From Subdoligranulum variabile (GTDB lineage: Bacteria; Bacillota; Clostridia; Oscillospirales; Ruminococcaceae), in assembly GCA_004554775.1 (NCBI GenBank), contig SFKI01000002.1, positions 124,001 to 188,000 on the forward strand: a DNA stretch of 64,000 nt, in the 5' to 3' direction. This document shows positions 24,636-33,526 of this stretch, one piece after another (positions within the stretch are counted from its first letter, which is position 1; each line of letters starts with the position of its first letter). Position numbers and translations under genes: made by a program. The notes under the pieces were generated by a model. The model made no database searches. It worked only from the letters and a program-made list of their open reading frames with translations, and was not told the DNA's origin.

Positions 24636-25274
24636 ATGGCGATTCAAAACAAAGTATCTCTACCCGTCATCAAACGTCTCCCGAAGTATTACCGATACCT
24701 GACGACTTTGTCGGCAGACGGCAAGGAGAAAATCTCTTCCAGTGAACTGGCCCATATGATGGGCACGACCGCCAGCCAGGTCCGCCAGGACTTCAACTGC
24801 TTCGGCGGGTTCGGCCAACAGGGCATTGGCTATAAAGTGGATGTGCTGCGCGCCGAGATCGGAAATCTGCTGTTCGGCGATGGCGAAAAGCTGCCCACGA
24901 TTCTGATCGGTGCCGGTCGTCTGGGCTCGGCAGTGTCCAGTTTTATCAGCCGCGATACCAACGGTTACAAGCTGATTGGTGTGTTTGATATCAACCCGGA
25001 CCTGTGCGGTAAGGAAATGGGCGGCGCGCCGATCTACCCGCTGAGCGAGCTGGAAGCTTTCTGCGCTGAGCATCACCCCACGGTGGCCGTGCTTTGTGTC
25101 CCCCGTCAGAGCGCGGTGGAACTTTCCGGCGAGCTGGTAGCCCACGGCATCCAGGGATTCTGGAATTTCAGCCATTATGATCTGTCGGTCGAGTATCCGG
25201 AGGTCACGGTCGAGAACGTCCACCTGGGCGACAGCCTGATGAGCCTGGGCTACCGCCTGCGCAATAAAGAGTAA
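24636..25274 (+). CDS. rex: Redox-sensing transcriptional repressor Rex
   Basis: 212 residues. The N-terminal winged helix (LPVIKRLPKYYRYLTTLS; MMGTTASQVRQDFNCFG) is followed by a Rossmann NAD(H) domain with GAGRLGSAVSSF and the FDINPDLCGKEMGG motif. The C-terminal swapped helix ends SLMSLGYRLRNKE. Rex represses fermentation and NADH-reoxidation genes and lets go when NADH is high. ATG 24636 follows GTGAGGTAAGTATC; upstream in-frame codons cross the promoter and are rejected. tdk follows 13 nt later, probably in the same transcript. I could not see an obvious Rex operator nearby. Confidence 0.97.
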   Translation: MAIQNKVSLPVIKRLPKYYRYLTTLSADGKEKISSSELAHMMGTTASQVRQDFNCFGGFGQQGIGYKVDVLRAEIGNLLFGDGEKLPTILIGAGRLGSAVSSFISRDTNGYKLIGVFDINPDLCGKEMGGAPIYPLSELEAFCAEHHPTVAVLCVPRQSAVELSGELVAHGIQGFWNFSHYDLSVEYPEVTVENVHLGDSLMSLGYRLRNKE

Positions 25275-25287
25275 GGGTAAGGCGATT

Positions 25288-25899
25288 ATGGCAAAGTTAT
25301 ATTTCCGCTACGGCGCTATGAACAGCGGCAAGACCACGGCCTTGATGCAGGTGGCATACAATTATAAAGAACGCGGTATGCGGGTGCTGATCCTGAAACC
25401 GGCTGTGGATACCAAGGGGCAGGATTCCATCGTTTCACGGCTAGGTATCAGCTGTAAAGTAGACCGGCTTGTCACCCCGGAAATGAATGTGGTCGAGCTT
25501 GTGCGTGAGGATACAGCGGCCCACGGTACCCCGGCGGCCTGCGTGCTGTGCGATGAGAGCCAGTTCTTCACGCCGGAACAGGCCGAACAGCTGTTTTTGG
25601 TCACGGTGGATCTGGGCATCCCGGTCATCTGCTATGGCCTGCGTGCTGACTTTATGATGCGTGGTTTCCCCGGCTCTACCCGCCTGCTGGAACTGGCGCA
25701 TACGATCGAAGAATTGAAAACCATCTGCGCCTGCGGCCGCAAAGCCATCTGCAACGGGCGCAAGGTCAACGGTGAGTATGTGTTCGAGGGGGCCCAGGTG
25801 GCCATTGACACGGTGGACGATGTGGAGTACCAGAGTCTGTGCCCGCAGTGCTGGTACCGCGAATACCGCGCATTTTTGAAGCGCCACCCCAAAGCGTAA
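25288..25899 (+). CDS. tdk: Thymidine kinase
   Basis: 203 residues of the type II (zinc) thymidine kinase family, which phosphorylates thymidine to dTMP in salvage. Walker A GAMNSGKTTALM lies at residues 9-20, DESQFFTPEQ is the magnesium/base site, and the lasso region carries zinc ligands CACGRKA and CPQCWY. FPGSTRLLELAH is the conserved substrate segment. It lies directly after rex with GTAAGG before its ATG. A weak terminator hairpin follows. Confidence 0.96.
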   Translation: MAKLYFRYGAMNSGKTTALMQVAYNYKERGMRVLILKPAVDTKGQDSIVSRLGISCKVDRLVTPEMNVVELVREDTAAHGTPAACVLCDESQFFTPEQAEQLFLVTVDLGIPVICYGLRADFMMRGFPGSTRLLELAHTIEELKTICACGRKAICNGRKVNGEYVFEGAQVAIDTVDDVEYQSLCPQCWYREYRAFLKRHPKA

Positions 25900-26384
25900 G
25901 CACAAAAGGAACTGAAACAACAAAAAATGCCGCTTTTGGTGCGAAAACGTACTGGGGCGGCAATTTTTGTGCGTTTTTGCAGGGAAAACACACGTTTTTT
26001 TGCATGTAGGACTTACGGATAGTGCAAAATTTGCTTTTAAATGACAAAAAAGGTAACAAACGCCTAAAAGATATTGATTTACGCTAGATTTTGGAAAACA
26101 CGGGTAGAATTTATCGCAAGAATGGCCCAGCAAAAAAGAAAAACAACCCAGCAAAGTGCACAAATCACGTTGACTTAGTTCGTATATTCTGACGGATACA
26201 TCAATTTCAATACTTTCAGAAGCGCAAAATACATGCGCTTTTTTGCAGAACGTACCAATTAGGCTATTTATTTTGTGGTTGTATTTTGCTATCATATAGG
26301 CAAGCGAAAGGCAGATGTTGTGGTGCGGTGCTCCGTACACAACTATGCTTAAAAATATCGCACAGTTTTTAGGAGGATAAAAAC
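25900..26384. other. AT-rich intergenic region before the pectin locus
   Basis: 485 bp without a gene. It contains a terminator-like hairpin after tdk (25922-25968), two copies of CCCAGCAAA about 20 bp apart (near 26128 and 26150), another terminator-like hairpin AAGCGC/GCGCTT plus TTTT (26220-26244), and a leader hairpin TTGTGGTGCGG/CCGTACACAA (26318-26342) just upstream of the strong ribosome binding site AGGAGGATAAAAAC. No clear consensus promoter was found, which suits an activator-dependent operon. Confidence 0.5.
25922..25968 (+). terminator. Terminator downstream of tdk
   Basis: TGCCGC pairs with GCGGCA, extended by five A-T pairs across one mismatch, and ends in TTTTTG. The loop is about 23 nt. 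Confidence 0.6.
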
Positions 26385-27767
26385 ATGAAGAAGGCAATTT
26401 CTCTTGCTCTCGCCGGTGCCATGACCGCCACTCTGCTGGCAGGCTGCGGTGGCGCTGCTTCCAGCTCTGCTGCCACCAGCGAGGCTGCTTCCACTGCTGA
26501 ATCCACTGCGGCTTCTACTGAGGAAGCCACCGCCAGCGAGGCTCATGAGATCAACACCACCGATCCTATTGAGCTGACCATCAGCTGGTGGGGCGGCGAC
26601 TCCCGCCACGAGGCTTACCAGAAGGCTCTGGAGGCTTTCCAGGCCAAGTACCCCAACATCAAGGTCTCTGCTACTTACGGCGCATGGTCCGGCTGGGAAG
26701 AAGCCCAGTCCACCGCACTGGCCGCTAACCAGGGCGCTGACGTGATGCAGGTCAACTGGAACTGGCTGTATCAGTACAGCCCGACGGGCGAGAAGTTCGT
26801 CGACCTGCGCGACTACAGCGATGTTATTGACCTGACCCAGTGGACTGACGCTGCCAAAGATGCCTGCATCGTGGCTGACTCTTTGCAGGCTGTGCCCATC
26901 TCGATGACCGGTCGTATCTTCTACTGGAACATGAACACCTTTAAAGAGGCTGGTATTGAAGAAGTGCCCACCACCTACGATGATCTGATCGCCGCTGGCA
27001 AGGCCTTCCAGGAGAAACTGGGCGATGACTACTATCCCCTCGCAATCGGCCAGTATGACCGTATGATCCTGATGACCTTCTACCTCGAGTCCAAGTACGG
27101 CAAGGCATGGGTTGAGAACAACGAATGCCAGTACACCGAGGAAGAAATCGTTGACGGCCTCAACTTCATCCAGAGCTTGGAAGATAACCATGTCATCCCC
27201 ACCCGTCCCAGCATGATCGCTGCTGGTTTCGACTCCATCGATAAGTCCCAGGAGTGGATCGACGGCAAGTATGCCGGTATCTTTGAGTGGGACTCCTCCG
27301 CTAACAAGTACCAGGGTGCCCTGGCCGACAACTCTGGCTTCACCGTCGGCGAAGAGATCAAGTTCGGCGACAAGGCCAACGGTGGTTTCTCCAAGGTTTC
27401 CATGGGTATGGCTATCACCACTTCCTGCCAGCATCCTGTTGAGGCTGCTGCCCTGATCGACTTCCTTTGGAACGGCGAAGGTGCTGCTATCATGGGTTCT
27501 GAGTGCGGTATCCCCGCTTCTGCTGCCGGTCTGGCTGCTGCTCAGGCTGCTGATGCTGTCAAGCCTCTGGTTCTCGAGGCCAACACCAAGGTCCTGGCTT
27601 TCGTTGACATGCCTCTGGATCCCTACTTCGAGTCCAGTAAGCTGAAGGACACCACCGATGGCGTTTACACCGACGTGTTCGATGGCTACAGCTACGGCGA
27701 GTACACTGCTGAAGAAGCTGCCGAGATCCTGCTGGATGGCGTTTCCGAAGTTCTGGCTGCTGTCTGA
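26385..27767 (+). CDS. Extracellular sugar-binding lipoprotein of a CUT1 ABC transporter
   Basis: 460 residues. A lipoprotein signal (MKKAISLALAGAMTATLLAGC, lipobox LAGC) is followed by a low-complexity Ala/Ser/Thr/Glu linker of about 40 residues and then a family 1 solute-binding domain (LTISWWGGDSRHEAYQKALE; GADVMQVNWNWLYQY; FEWDSSANKYQ). The domain is typical of oligosaccharide importers. It is anchored outside the membrane and hands its ligand to the two permeases encoded downstream. The location beside pectin-degrading enzymes suggests galacturonan or rhamnogalacturonan oligosaccharides as ligand. It has a very strong ribosome binding site and optimal-looking codons, consistent with high expression. 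A hairpin between it and the permeases may reduce downstream expression. Confidence 0.92.
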   Translation: MKKAISLALAGAMTATLLAGCGGAASSSAATSEAASTAESTAASTEEATASEAHEINTTDPIELTISWWGGDSRHEAYQKALEAFQAKYPNIKVSATYGAWSGWEEAQSTALAANQGADVMQVNWNWLYQYSPTGEKFVDLRDYSDVIDLTQWTDAAKDACIVADSLQAVPISMTGRIFYWNMNTFKEAGIEEVPTTYDDLIAAGKAFQEKLGDDYYPLAIGQYDRMILMTFYLESKYGKAWVENNECQYTEEEIVDGLNFIQSLEDNHVIPTRPSMIAAGFDSIDKSQEWIDGKYAGIFEWDSSANKYQGALADNSGFTVGEEIKFGDKANGGFSKVSMGMAITTSCQHPVEAAALIDFLWNGEGAAIMGSECGIPASAAGLAAAQAADAVKPLVLEANTKVLAFVDMPLDPYFESSKLKDTTDGVYTDVFDGYSYGEYTAEEAAEILLDGVSEVLAAV

Positions 27768-27789
27768 TTCCCTACTGAATAAAGTATAA

Positions 27790-27830
27790 AGTCGGCTCCG
27801 ACCCCGTATATGGCAGGGCCGACTCCTTTT
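27790..27830 (+). terminator. Intercistronic hairpin between binding protein and permeases
   Basis: AGTCGGC pairs with GCCGACT and is followed by CCTTTTG. The weak T-run suggests partial termination or 3'-end protection, giving more binding protein than permease. Confidence 0.6.
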
Positions 27831-27879
27831 GTAAAAACGCAATCGCAGCCCCTGCTGCCCCTGTAAAGGAGGTTTTTGG

Positions 27880-28791
27880 ATGAGCGCACCTGCCACCAAA
27901 ACGTACCGGCGCACACCCTTTAAAAGGTGGTGCGACGAAAACACCGGCTTGTTCTTCCTGATTCCCTGGATCCTGGGTTTCCTGATTTTTAAAGCCTATC
28001 CGTTCGCCAGCTCCCTGTTCTACAGCTTTACTGATATGAACTTCTTCAAAGGTATCAGTCAGTACGGCATCATGAACTATGTGGAGATCTTCACCAACCG
28101 CAAGACAGTTTCGTCCTTGCTGACTACTGTGAAGTACGCTTTCATGACTGTGCCCCTCAAGCTGGTTTTTGCTTTGTTCATCGCTTACATCCTGAACTTC
28201 AAGATCAAGTTTGTGAACCTGTTCCGTACGGTCTACTACATCCCCTCGATCTTGGGCGGCTCTGTTGCCATTGCCGTTCTGTGGCGCGCCCTGTTCAAAG
28301 ACACCGGCGTTGTCAACACCATCCTGGGCATCTTCGGCATTGCCGGTCCTGACTGGCTGGCTGATAAGGGCTGGGCCCTGTTCGTCATCTGCCTGCTGCG
28401 TGTGTGGCAGTTCGGTTCCGCCATGGTGCTGTTCCTGGCTGCGCTGAAAGGCGTGCCTGCTGATCTGTACGAGGCCGCTACCATCGACGGTGCTTCCAAG
28501 ACCCGCCAGTTCTTCTCTATCACCGTGCCGATGATCACCCCCGTTATCTTCTACAACCTGGTTACCCAGATTGCACAGGCTTTCCAGGAATTCAACGGCC
28601 CCTACATCATTACCCAAGGCGGCCCGCGCAACGCTACTACCCTGGTCTCGCTGCTGGTTTATAACTACGCCTTCAAGGTCAACGAAATGGGCATGGCCTG
28701 CGCCCTGGCATGGGTCATGTTCGTGGCGGTTGCCCTGCTGACAATCATCGCTTTCAGCAGCCAGAAGCACTGGGTCTATTACGCTGACTAA
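27880..28791 (+). CDS. CUT1 sugar ABC transporter permease (UgpA/MalF-like)
   Basis: 303 residues with six predicted membrane segments. The cytoplasmic N-terminus ends FKRWCDENTGLFFLIPWI. The EAA loop, which contacts the ATPase, is visible as DLYEAATIDGASKTRQFFSI around residue 205. It pairs with the next gene to form the channel for the oligosaccharide delivered by the upstream lipoprotein. AAAGGAGGTTTTTGG precedes the ATG. No ATPase gene is in the operon; such systems commonly borrow a shared MsmX-type ATPase encoded elsewhere. Confidence 0.93.
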   Translation: MSAPATKTYRRTPFKRWCDENTGLFFLIPWILGFLIFKAYPFASSLFYSFTDMNFFKGISQYGIMNYVEIFTNRKTVSSLLTTVKYAFMTVPLKLVFALFIAYILNFKIKFVNLFRTVYYIPSILGGSVAIAVLWRALFKDTGVVNTILGIFGIAGPDWLADKGWALFVICLLRVWQFGSAMVLFLAALKGVPADLYEAATIDGASKTRQFFSITVPMITPVIFYNLVTQIAQAFQEFNGPYIITQGGPRNATTLVSLLVYNYAFKVNEMGMACALAWVMFVAVALLTIIAFSSQKHWVYYAD

Positions 28792-28805
28792 GGAGGAAAC
28801 GACAA

Positions 28806-29666
28806 ATGAAAATTTCTACTGCCCATAAGATTGGCCGTTTCTTCCAGTATTTTGTACTGATTCTGGTTGGCATTATCATGATCTACCCGCTGGTCTGGAT
28901 GGTCGGCGCGACCTTTAAGACCAACGCCGAGATCTTCTCCGGCATCGGCTTTATCACCAAGAACCCAACCTTGCAGGGCTACATTGACGCTGTTACCCAA
29001 AACTACGGCGGCGATATCAGCATCTGGAAAGCATTTGTGAACACCTACAGCTTCGTGCTGCCCAAGGTCATCTTTACGGTGATCTCATCGGTCATCGCAG
29101 CGTATGGCTTCAGCCGCTTCCAGTTCAAGGGCCGTGACTTCCTGTTCGGCATCATGATCTCCACCCTGTTCTTGCCCCAAGTTGTTCTGAACGTGCCCCA
29201 GTACTTGATGTACAACACCTTCGGCTGGATCAACAGCCCGCTGTACCTGCCCCTGTGGGTGCCTACCCTGTTTGCGACCGAGACCTACTTCGTTTACCAG
29301 CTGGTTCAGTTTATGCGCAGCATCCCCCACGATCTGGATGAGGCTGCCGCCATCGACGGCTGCGGCCCGGTCAAGATCCTGTACAAGATCATCTGCCCGA
29401 TGCTGAGCCCCTCTCTGGTAGCCTGCGCGCTGTTCCAGTTCATGTGGAGCTGCAACGACTACATGGGTCCCCTTCTTTACGTGCAGACCCCCAGCAAATA
29501 CCCGATGTCCATCTTCGTCAAGCTGTCCATGGACGCCGATAACGGCTTCAACTGGAACCGTATTCTGGCGCTCTCCCTGATCTCTATCATCCCGCAGCTG
29601 GTCGTATTCTTCTGCGCACAGGATGCCTTCATCGACGGTATCTCCGCTGGCGCAGTCAAGGGCTGA
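28806..29666 (+). CDS. CUT1 sugar ABC transporter permease (UgpE/MalG-like)
   Basis: 286 residues, six predicted membrane segments. The first, YFVLILVGIIMIYPLVWM, is followed by the MalG-type MVGATFKTNAEIF segment, and the EAA loop reads DLDEAAAIDGCGPVKILYKI near residue 180. It starts 14 nt after the first permease gene behind AAGGAGGAAACGACAA. A strong terminator at 29708-29751 ends the transporter transcript, separating it from the enzyme operon that follows beyond the divergent regulator. Confidence 0.93.
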   Translation: MKISTAHKIGRFFQYFVLILVGIIMIYPLVWMVGATFKTNAEIFSGIGFITKNPTLQGYIDAVTQNYGGDISIWKAFVNTYSFVLPKVIFTVISSVIAAYGFSRFQFKGRDFLFGIMISTLFLPQVVLNVPQYLMYNTFGWINSPLYLPLWVPTLFATETYFVYQLVQFMRSIPHDLDEAAAIDGCGPVKILYKIICPMLSPSLVACALFQFMWSCNDYMGPLLYVQTPSKYPMSIFVKLSMDADNGFNWNRILALSLISIIPQLVVFFCAQDAFIDGISAGAVKG

Positions 29667-29707
29667 TTTTGTAAAAGATCTCCTTTTTATCAGTGACCTG
29701 AACCACG

Positions 29708-29751
29708 GCTGCCCCGTACCACAGCGATGGGGTGCGGGGCAGCTTTTATTT
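29708..29751 (+). terminator. Terminator of the transporter operon
   Basis: GCTGCCCCG pairs with CGGGGCAGC, with further pairing toward the loop, followed by TTTTATTTT. Confidence 0.85.
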
Positions 29752-29792
29752 TGAAAATTCCTTCCCTGCCGCCCGGCACGGAAGTTTACCAA

Positions 29793-29826
29793 TAAAAAAG
29801 GCCGCCCCTTATAAATAAGGAACGGC
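29793..29826 (-). terminator. Terminator of the AraC-family gene
   Basis: Reading leftward, GCCG-TT-CCTTAT pairs with ATAAGG-GG-CGGC (two-base internal loop) and is followed by CCTTTTTTATT, 9 nt past the stop codon. Confidence 0.8.
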
Positions 29827-29834
29827 GCTGAAAT

Positions 29835-30698
29835 TTACTTGTTTACCCGTTTGTAGTATTGCCGGTACTGCTGCGGCGAAAGCCCGGTGGCATCCTTGAA
29901 CACGCGGCGGAAATGCGCGGTGGTCAGGAAACCGGTCTTTTCGGCAATATCGGAGATGCTCTCGTTCGATTTCTCGATCAGATTTTGCGCGGCTTTGATG
30001 CGCACGCCGTTGATATACTCGATCAGGCTCAGGTTGATCGACTTCTTGAACAACCGGCTGAGGTAGTACGGGCTGATGTAGAACTGGCTGGCAATGCCGG
30101 TCAGGGTCAGTTTTTCGGCGTAATGCTCGGCAATATAGGCCTGGATCTGGTCCACGATATGGTTGCTGACGCGGCCGTTTTCCCCGCCCTGCACCTGCTG
30201 CTGCTTGCACATCTCTTTCAGCTCCAGCAGCAGCGTGGCCAGCAGCATCTTGCGGATGGCGTCGCTCTCGGGCGTAGTTTCTTCCTGTAGCGTCAGCAGC
30301 TGTTGCAGCATCGAGTGGATGTGGTTCTGCTGCTTGACCGTGATGTTGGAAAGCAGATGGTTATGCTCCTCACTCAAGAACGAGAAGAAATCCACATCCG
30401 GGAACAGCTCGACCAGCTTGCCCAGATATTCGCCGCTGAAATTCATGACGATGCGGCTCGAAGGGGTATCCCCCACCGAGGCTGTTTTGTGGATCTGATT
30501 TTCGCCGATCAGCACAACGCTGCCAGCGTTTACGATGTAGGCTGCGTCCTCAATAAAATAGCGGCGCGTGCCCTCGATCTCGTAATAGATCTCGTATTTG
30601 TGGTGAATGTGGAAGCTGGGCATCTCGTAGCCGGTGTCCCGGTCAACGTGATCAATGAAAAAGTCCACATGGGGGGAATAGGTATACTCGGAAACCAT
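29835..30698 (-). CDS. AraC-family transcriptional regulator of the pectin locus
   Basis: 287 residues. An N-terminal cupin sugar-sensing domain (FHIHHKYEIYYEIEGTRRYF; AGSVVLIGENQIHK) is followed by two helix-turn-helix motifs in the C-terminal 100 residues: LTGIASQFYISPYYLSRLFK and SDIAEKTGFLTTAHFRRVFK, ending with the GLSPQQYRQYY signature. It lies between the transporter genes and the pectinase operon and is divergent from the latter, so it probably activates both in response to a pectin breakdown product. ATG 30698 follows CGAGGTGTCGGC; upstream in-frame codons are rejected. It has a promoter at 30743-30771. Confidence 0.93.
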   Translation of the reverse strand: MVSEYTYSPHVDFFIDHVDRDTGYEMPSFHIHHKYEIYYEIEGTRRYFIEDAAYIVNAGSVVLIGENQIHKTASVGDTPSSRIVMNFSGEYLGKLVELFPDVDFFSFLSEEHNHLLSNITVKQQNHIHSMLQQLLTLQEETTPESDAIRKMLLATLLLELKEMCKQQQVQGGENGRVSNHIVDQIQAYIAEHYAEKLTLTGIASQFYISPYYLSRLFKKSINLSLIEYINGVRIKAAQNLIEKSNESISDIAEKTGFLTTAHFRRVFKDATGLSPQQYRQYYKRVNK

Positions 30699-30742
30699 GC
30701 CGACACCTCGTCTCTGCGGATATTTTTGGAGTTGTTTCTTTA

Positions 30743-30771
30743 AGAATAGCACAAATTTTGCTGCATTTCAA
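30743..30771 (-). promoter_or_regulatory. Promoter for the AraC-family gene
   Basis: TTGAAA (30766-30771) and TATTCT (30743-30748) with a 17-bp spacer. A weak oppositely directed candidate (TTGCTG 30758-30763, TATATT 30780-30785, 16-bp spacer) for the pectinase operon overlaps it. Confidence 0.6.
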
Positions 30772-30800
30772 ACATCTTTTATATTTATGGGGGTCCCAAC

Positions 30801-32354
30801 ATGAAAATCACGCTTGTACGTTCGCTTGCACGCAGTGCGATGTTTGAACTTTCCAACGATACATGCTACCGTGCCCCGGCACCCTACACGGTGCTGCTGG
30901 ACGGTGCCGAGGTGTTGCAGGGGGATACAAACGTATTTTCCCTTTTCTCTCTGGAGCCGGATCATGCCTACGAACTGGCTGTGACCATCGGCGACGAGAC
31001 CGAAACGCTGCAATTTACCACGGCCAAGGAAAGTTTTTTTGTCGATGCTTCCCGCTACGGCCTTGTGGCGGACGGCGAGACTGACAACACGGCCCAGCTG
31101 CAAGCGGCGCTGTCCACCTGCCCGGCAGGCGGCACGGTCTATGTGCCCGCAGGCACCTACCGCACCCAGAGCTTGTTTTTGCAGAGCAACATGACGCTGT
31201 ACCTTGAGAAAGGCTGCACCCTGCTTGGCGGCACCGACCGCAAAAAGTATCCCATTCTGCCCGGCGTGCTCCCCTGCTGCGATGAAAAGACCGAGCACTA
31301 CCTGGCGACCTGGGAGGGCAACCCGCTGGACAGCTTTGCCGCGCTGATCAACATTATCAACGCTGAGAATGTAGCCATCACCGGCGAGGGCACGATCGAC
31401 GCCAACGCGCAGAACGGCGACTGGTACCAGAACCCCAAAAAGAAGACTATCGCCTACCGCCCCCGTTTGTTCTTTACCAGTAATGCCAAAAACGTAGTGC
31501 TGCACGGTGTACTCGTCTGCAACAGCTATTCCTGGACCATCCATCCGACCTACTCGGAGAATGTGGACATTCTGAACATCCGCATTCGCAACAGCTCCCA
31601 CAGTCCCAACACCGACGGCATCGACCCGGAGGGTTGCAAGAATGTCAACATCATCGGCAACCACGTGCATGTGGGCGATGACTGCATTGCGCTGAAATCC
31701 GGCAAGCTGTTCATGGGCATGAAGCTGCACATCCCCTGCGAGAATGTGGTCATCCGCAACTGCTGCCTGAGCCGCGGCCATGGCGGACTGGTCATCGGCA
31801 GTGAGATGAGCGGCGGCGTGAAAAATGTCGTCGTCACCCAATGCCTGATGGACCACACCGACCGCGGCCTGCGCGTAAAGACCCGCCGCGGCCGCGGAAA
31901 GTACGCCATTATTGACGGGCTGGTGTTCCGCAACGTGATCATGGATGGCGTGCTTACGCCGTTTGTCATCAACATGTTCTATTTCTGCGACCCCGACGGC
32001 CGCAGCGACTATGTGCAGACCCACGAAGCCCTGCCTGTGGACGAGATGACCCCGAAACTGGGCAGCCTGGAGATGGAGAACATCACGGCGACCGACGCTC
32101 AGTATGCGGGCTGTTGGTTCAGCGGCCTGCCTGAGCAGCCCATTGACCGCGTGAGTATGCGCAATGTGAACATTTCGTTTGCCGAAAACGCTAAGCCTGG
32201 CCAGGCCGCGATGATGTGCGGGGCCGATGCCTCCTGCAAGGTGGGCATCCACGCCGAGAACGTGCGCAAGATCGAACTGCACAACGTAAAAATCACCGGA
32301 TACGAGGGCGAGTGCTTGCAGCTGACCAACGTTGGAAGTTTTGAGGAGGACTGA
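30801..32354 (+). CDS. Glycoside hydrolase family 28 (polygalacturonase-like), intracellular
   Basis: 517 residues. A short N-terminal beta domain (residues 1-80) precedes a right-handed beta-helix starting with FFVDASRYGLVADGETDNTA. All GH28 catalytic motifs are visible: SPNTDGIDPEG, GDDCIALKSG (paired Asp), SRGHGGLVIGSEMSGG (His) and RGLRVKTRRGRGK (substrate-binding Arg-x-Lys). It hydrolyses alpha-1,4-galacturonosyl or related bonds in pectin. No signal peptide is present, so it acts inside the cell on imported oligosaccharides, probably as an exo-enzyme. It is first in a four-gene operon, with only 3 nt to the GH105 gene. Confidence 0.95.
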   Translation: MKITLVRSLARSAMFELSNDTCYRAPAPYTVLLDGAEVLQGDTNVFSLFSLEPDHAYELAVTIGDETETLQFTTAKESFFVDASRYGLVADGETDNTAQLQAALSTCPAGGTVYVPAGTYRTQSLFLQSNMTLYLEKGCTLLGGTDRKKYPILPGVLPCCDEKTEHYLATWEGNPLDSFAALINIINAENVAITGEGTIDANAQNGDWYQNPKKKTIAYRPRLFFTSNAKNVVLHGVLVCNSYSWTIHPTYSENVDILNIRIRNSSHSPNTDGIDPEGCKNVNIIGNHVHVGDDCIALKSGKLFMGMKLHIPCENVVIRNCCLSRGHGGLVIGSEMSGGVKNVVVTQCLMDHTDRGLRVKTRRGRGKYAIIDGLVFRNVIMDGVLTPFVINMFYFCDPDGRSDYVQTHEALPVDEMTPKLGSLEMENITATDAQYAGCWFSGLPEQPIDRVSMRNVNISFAENAKPGQAAMMCGADASCKVGIHAENVRKIELHNVKITGYEGECLQLTNVGSFEED

Positions 32355-32357
32355 CCG

Positions 32358-33515
32358 ATGACGCATGAAGAAATTTTGACGACATTGGGCCATTATGTGG
32401 ATTACCTGATCGCAGGCAGCACCGCCGAGGCCCCGCTGTGGAACATTGAAAAAGTGCGCAGCGGCAAGCCCAACAAGTGGAACTATATCGACGGCTGTAT
32501 GATCACCGCCTGTCTGAGCCTGTACAAGACCACCGGCGATGAGAAATATCTGACCTTCTCCCGTGATTTCCTGGACTACTTTGTCAAGGATAACGGCGTG
32601 ATCAAAACCTATGACCCGCAGGAGTACAACCTCGATAACGTGAACCAGGGTAAGAACCTGTTTACTCTGTACGATCTGACCGGCGAGCAGCGTTACCGTG
32701 ACGCCATCGAAACGGTGCGCGGCCAGCTGGCGAACCAGCCCCGCACCAAAGAGGGCAACTTCTGGCACAAAAAAATCTACCCCTGGCAGGTCTGGCTGGA
32801 CGGCACCTACATGGCTCAGCCGTTCTACATGGAGTACGAGACCCGCTGCAACGGCATGCAAGGCTGCATTGACAGCTACAAGCAGTTCATGAACATCCAG
32901 AAATACATGAAGGACCCTGCCACCGGCCTATACTACCACGGCTACGATGAAAGCCGTGAAATGTACTGGGCCAATCCGAAAACGGGTTGCAGCGCCAACT
33001 TCTGGCTGCGCGCCATGGGGTGGTTCCTGGTGGCGATGGTGGATGTGCTGGAGCGCATGGACGAAATGCTGTACTATGAGTATCGCTCCATTATGGCGAT
33101 GCTGAAAGACGCTGTGGATGCTATGCTGCAATTCCAGGATGCCGAGACCGGTATGTTCTGGCAGGTCATCGACAAGGCTGGTGTGGAGGGCAACTACCTC
33201 GAAACGTCCGGCAGTGCCTTGTTCGCCTATGCAGTACTCAAAGGCGTGCGTTTGGGCTACCTGCCCAAGCGCTATGCCGCCTTTGGTGAAAAGGCGTTTT
33301 ATGGAACCTGTGACCGCCATTTGGGCGTGGGGCCCGACGGCGCATTGCAGTTGGGCGGTATCTGCCTGGTGGCGGGTCTTGGCGGTGCGACCCACCGCGA
33401 CGGCAGCTTGGCATACTATTTCAGCGAGCCGGTTGTAGAGAACGACGCCAAAGGTGTGGGCCCCCTGCTGCTGGCCTACACGGAGATTTTGGCCGCACAG
33501 GCGAAAAAGCAGTAA
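32358..33515 (+). CDS. Glycoside hydrolase family 88/105, unsaturated uronyl hydrolase
   Basis: 385 residues forming an alpha/alpha barrel as in YteR/YesR. GH105 enzymes add water to the 4,5-double bond of unsaturated galacturonyl residues left by pectate or rhamnogalacturonan lyases. The catalytic Asp is probably in WQVWLDGTYMAQPFYMEYE near residue 147; other conserved pieces are GKPNKWNYIDGCMI, NFWLRAMGWFLVAMVD, FWQVIDKAGVEGNYLETSGS and GVGPLLLAYTEI. No signal peptide. The start follows GAGGAGGACTGACCG, 3 nt after the GH28 stop. It implies that lyase-derived substrates also enter, although no lyase gene is in this window. Confidence 0.93.
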   Translation: MTHEEILTTLGHYVDYLIAGSTAEAPLWNIEKVRSGKPNKWNYIDGCMITACLSLYKTTGDEKYLTFSRDFLDYFVKDNGVIKTYDPQEYNLDNVNQGKNLFTLYDLTGEQRYRDAIETVRGQLANQPRTKEGNFWHKKIYPWQVWLDGTYMAQPFYMEYETRCNGMQGCIDSYKQFMNIQKYMKDPATGLYYHGYDESREMYWANPKTGCSANFWLRAMGWFLVAMVDVLERMDEMLYYEYRSIMAMLKDAVDAMLQFQDAETGMFWQVIDKAGVEGNYLETSGSALFAYAVLKGVRLGYLPKRYAAFGEKAFYGTCDRHLGVGPDGALQLGGICLVAGLGGATHRDGSLAYYFSEPVVENDAKGVGPLLLAYTEILAAQAKKQ

Positions 33516-33526
33516 GGAGACACATT

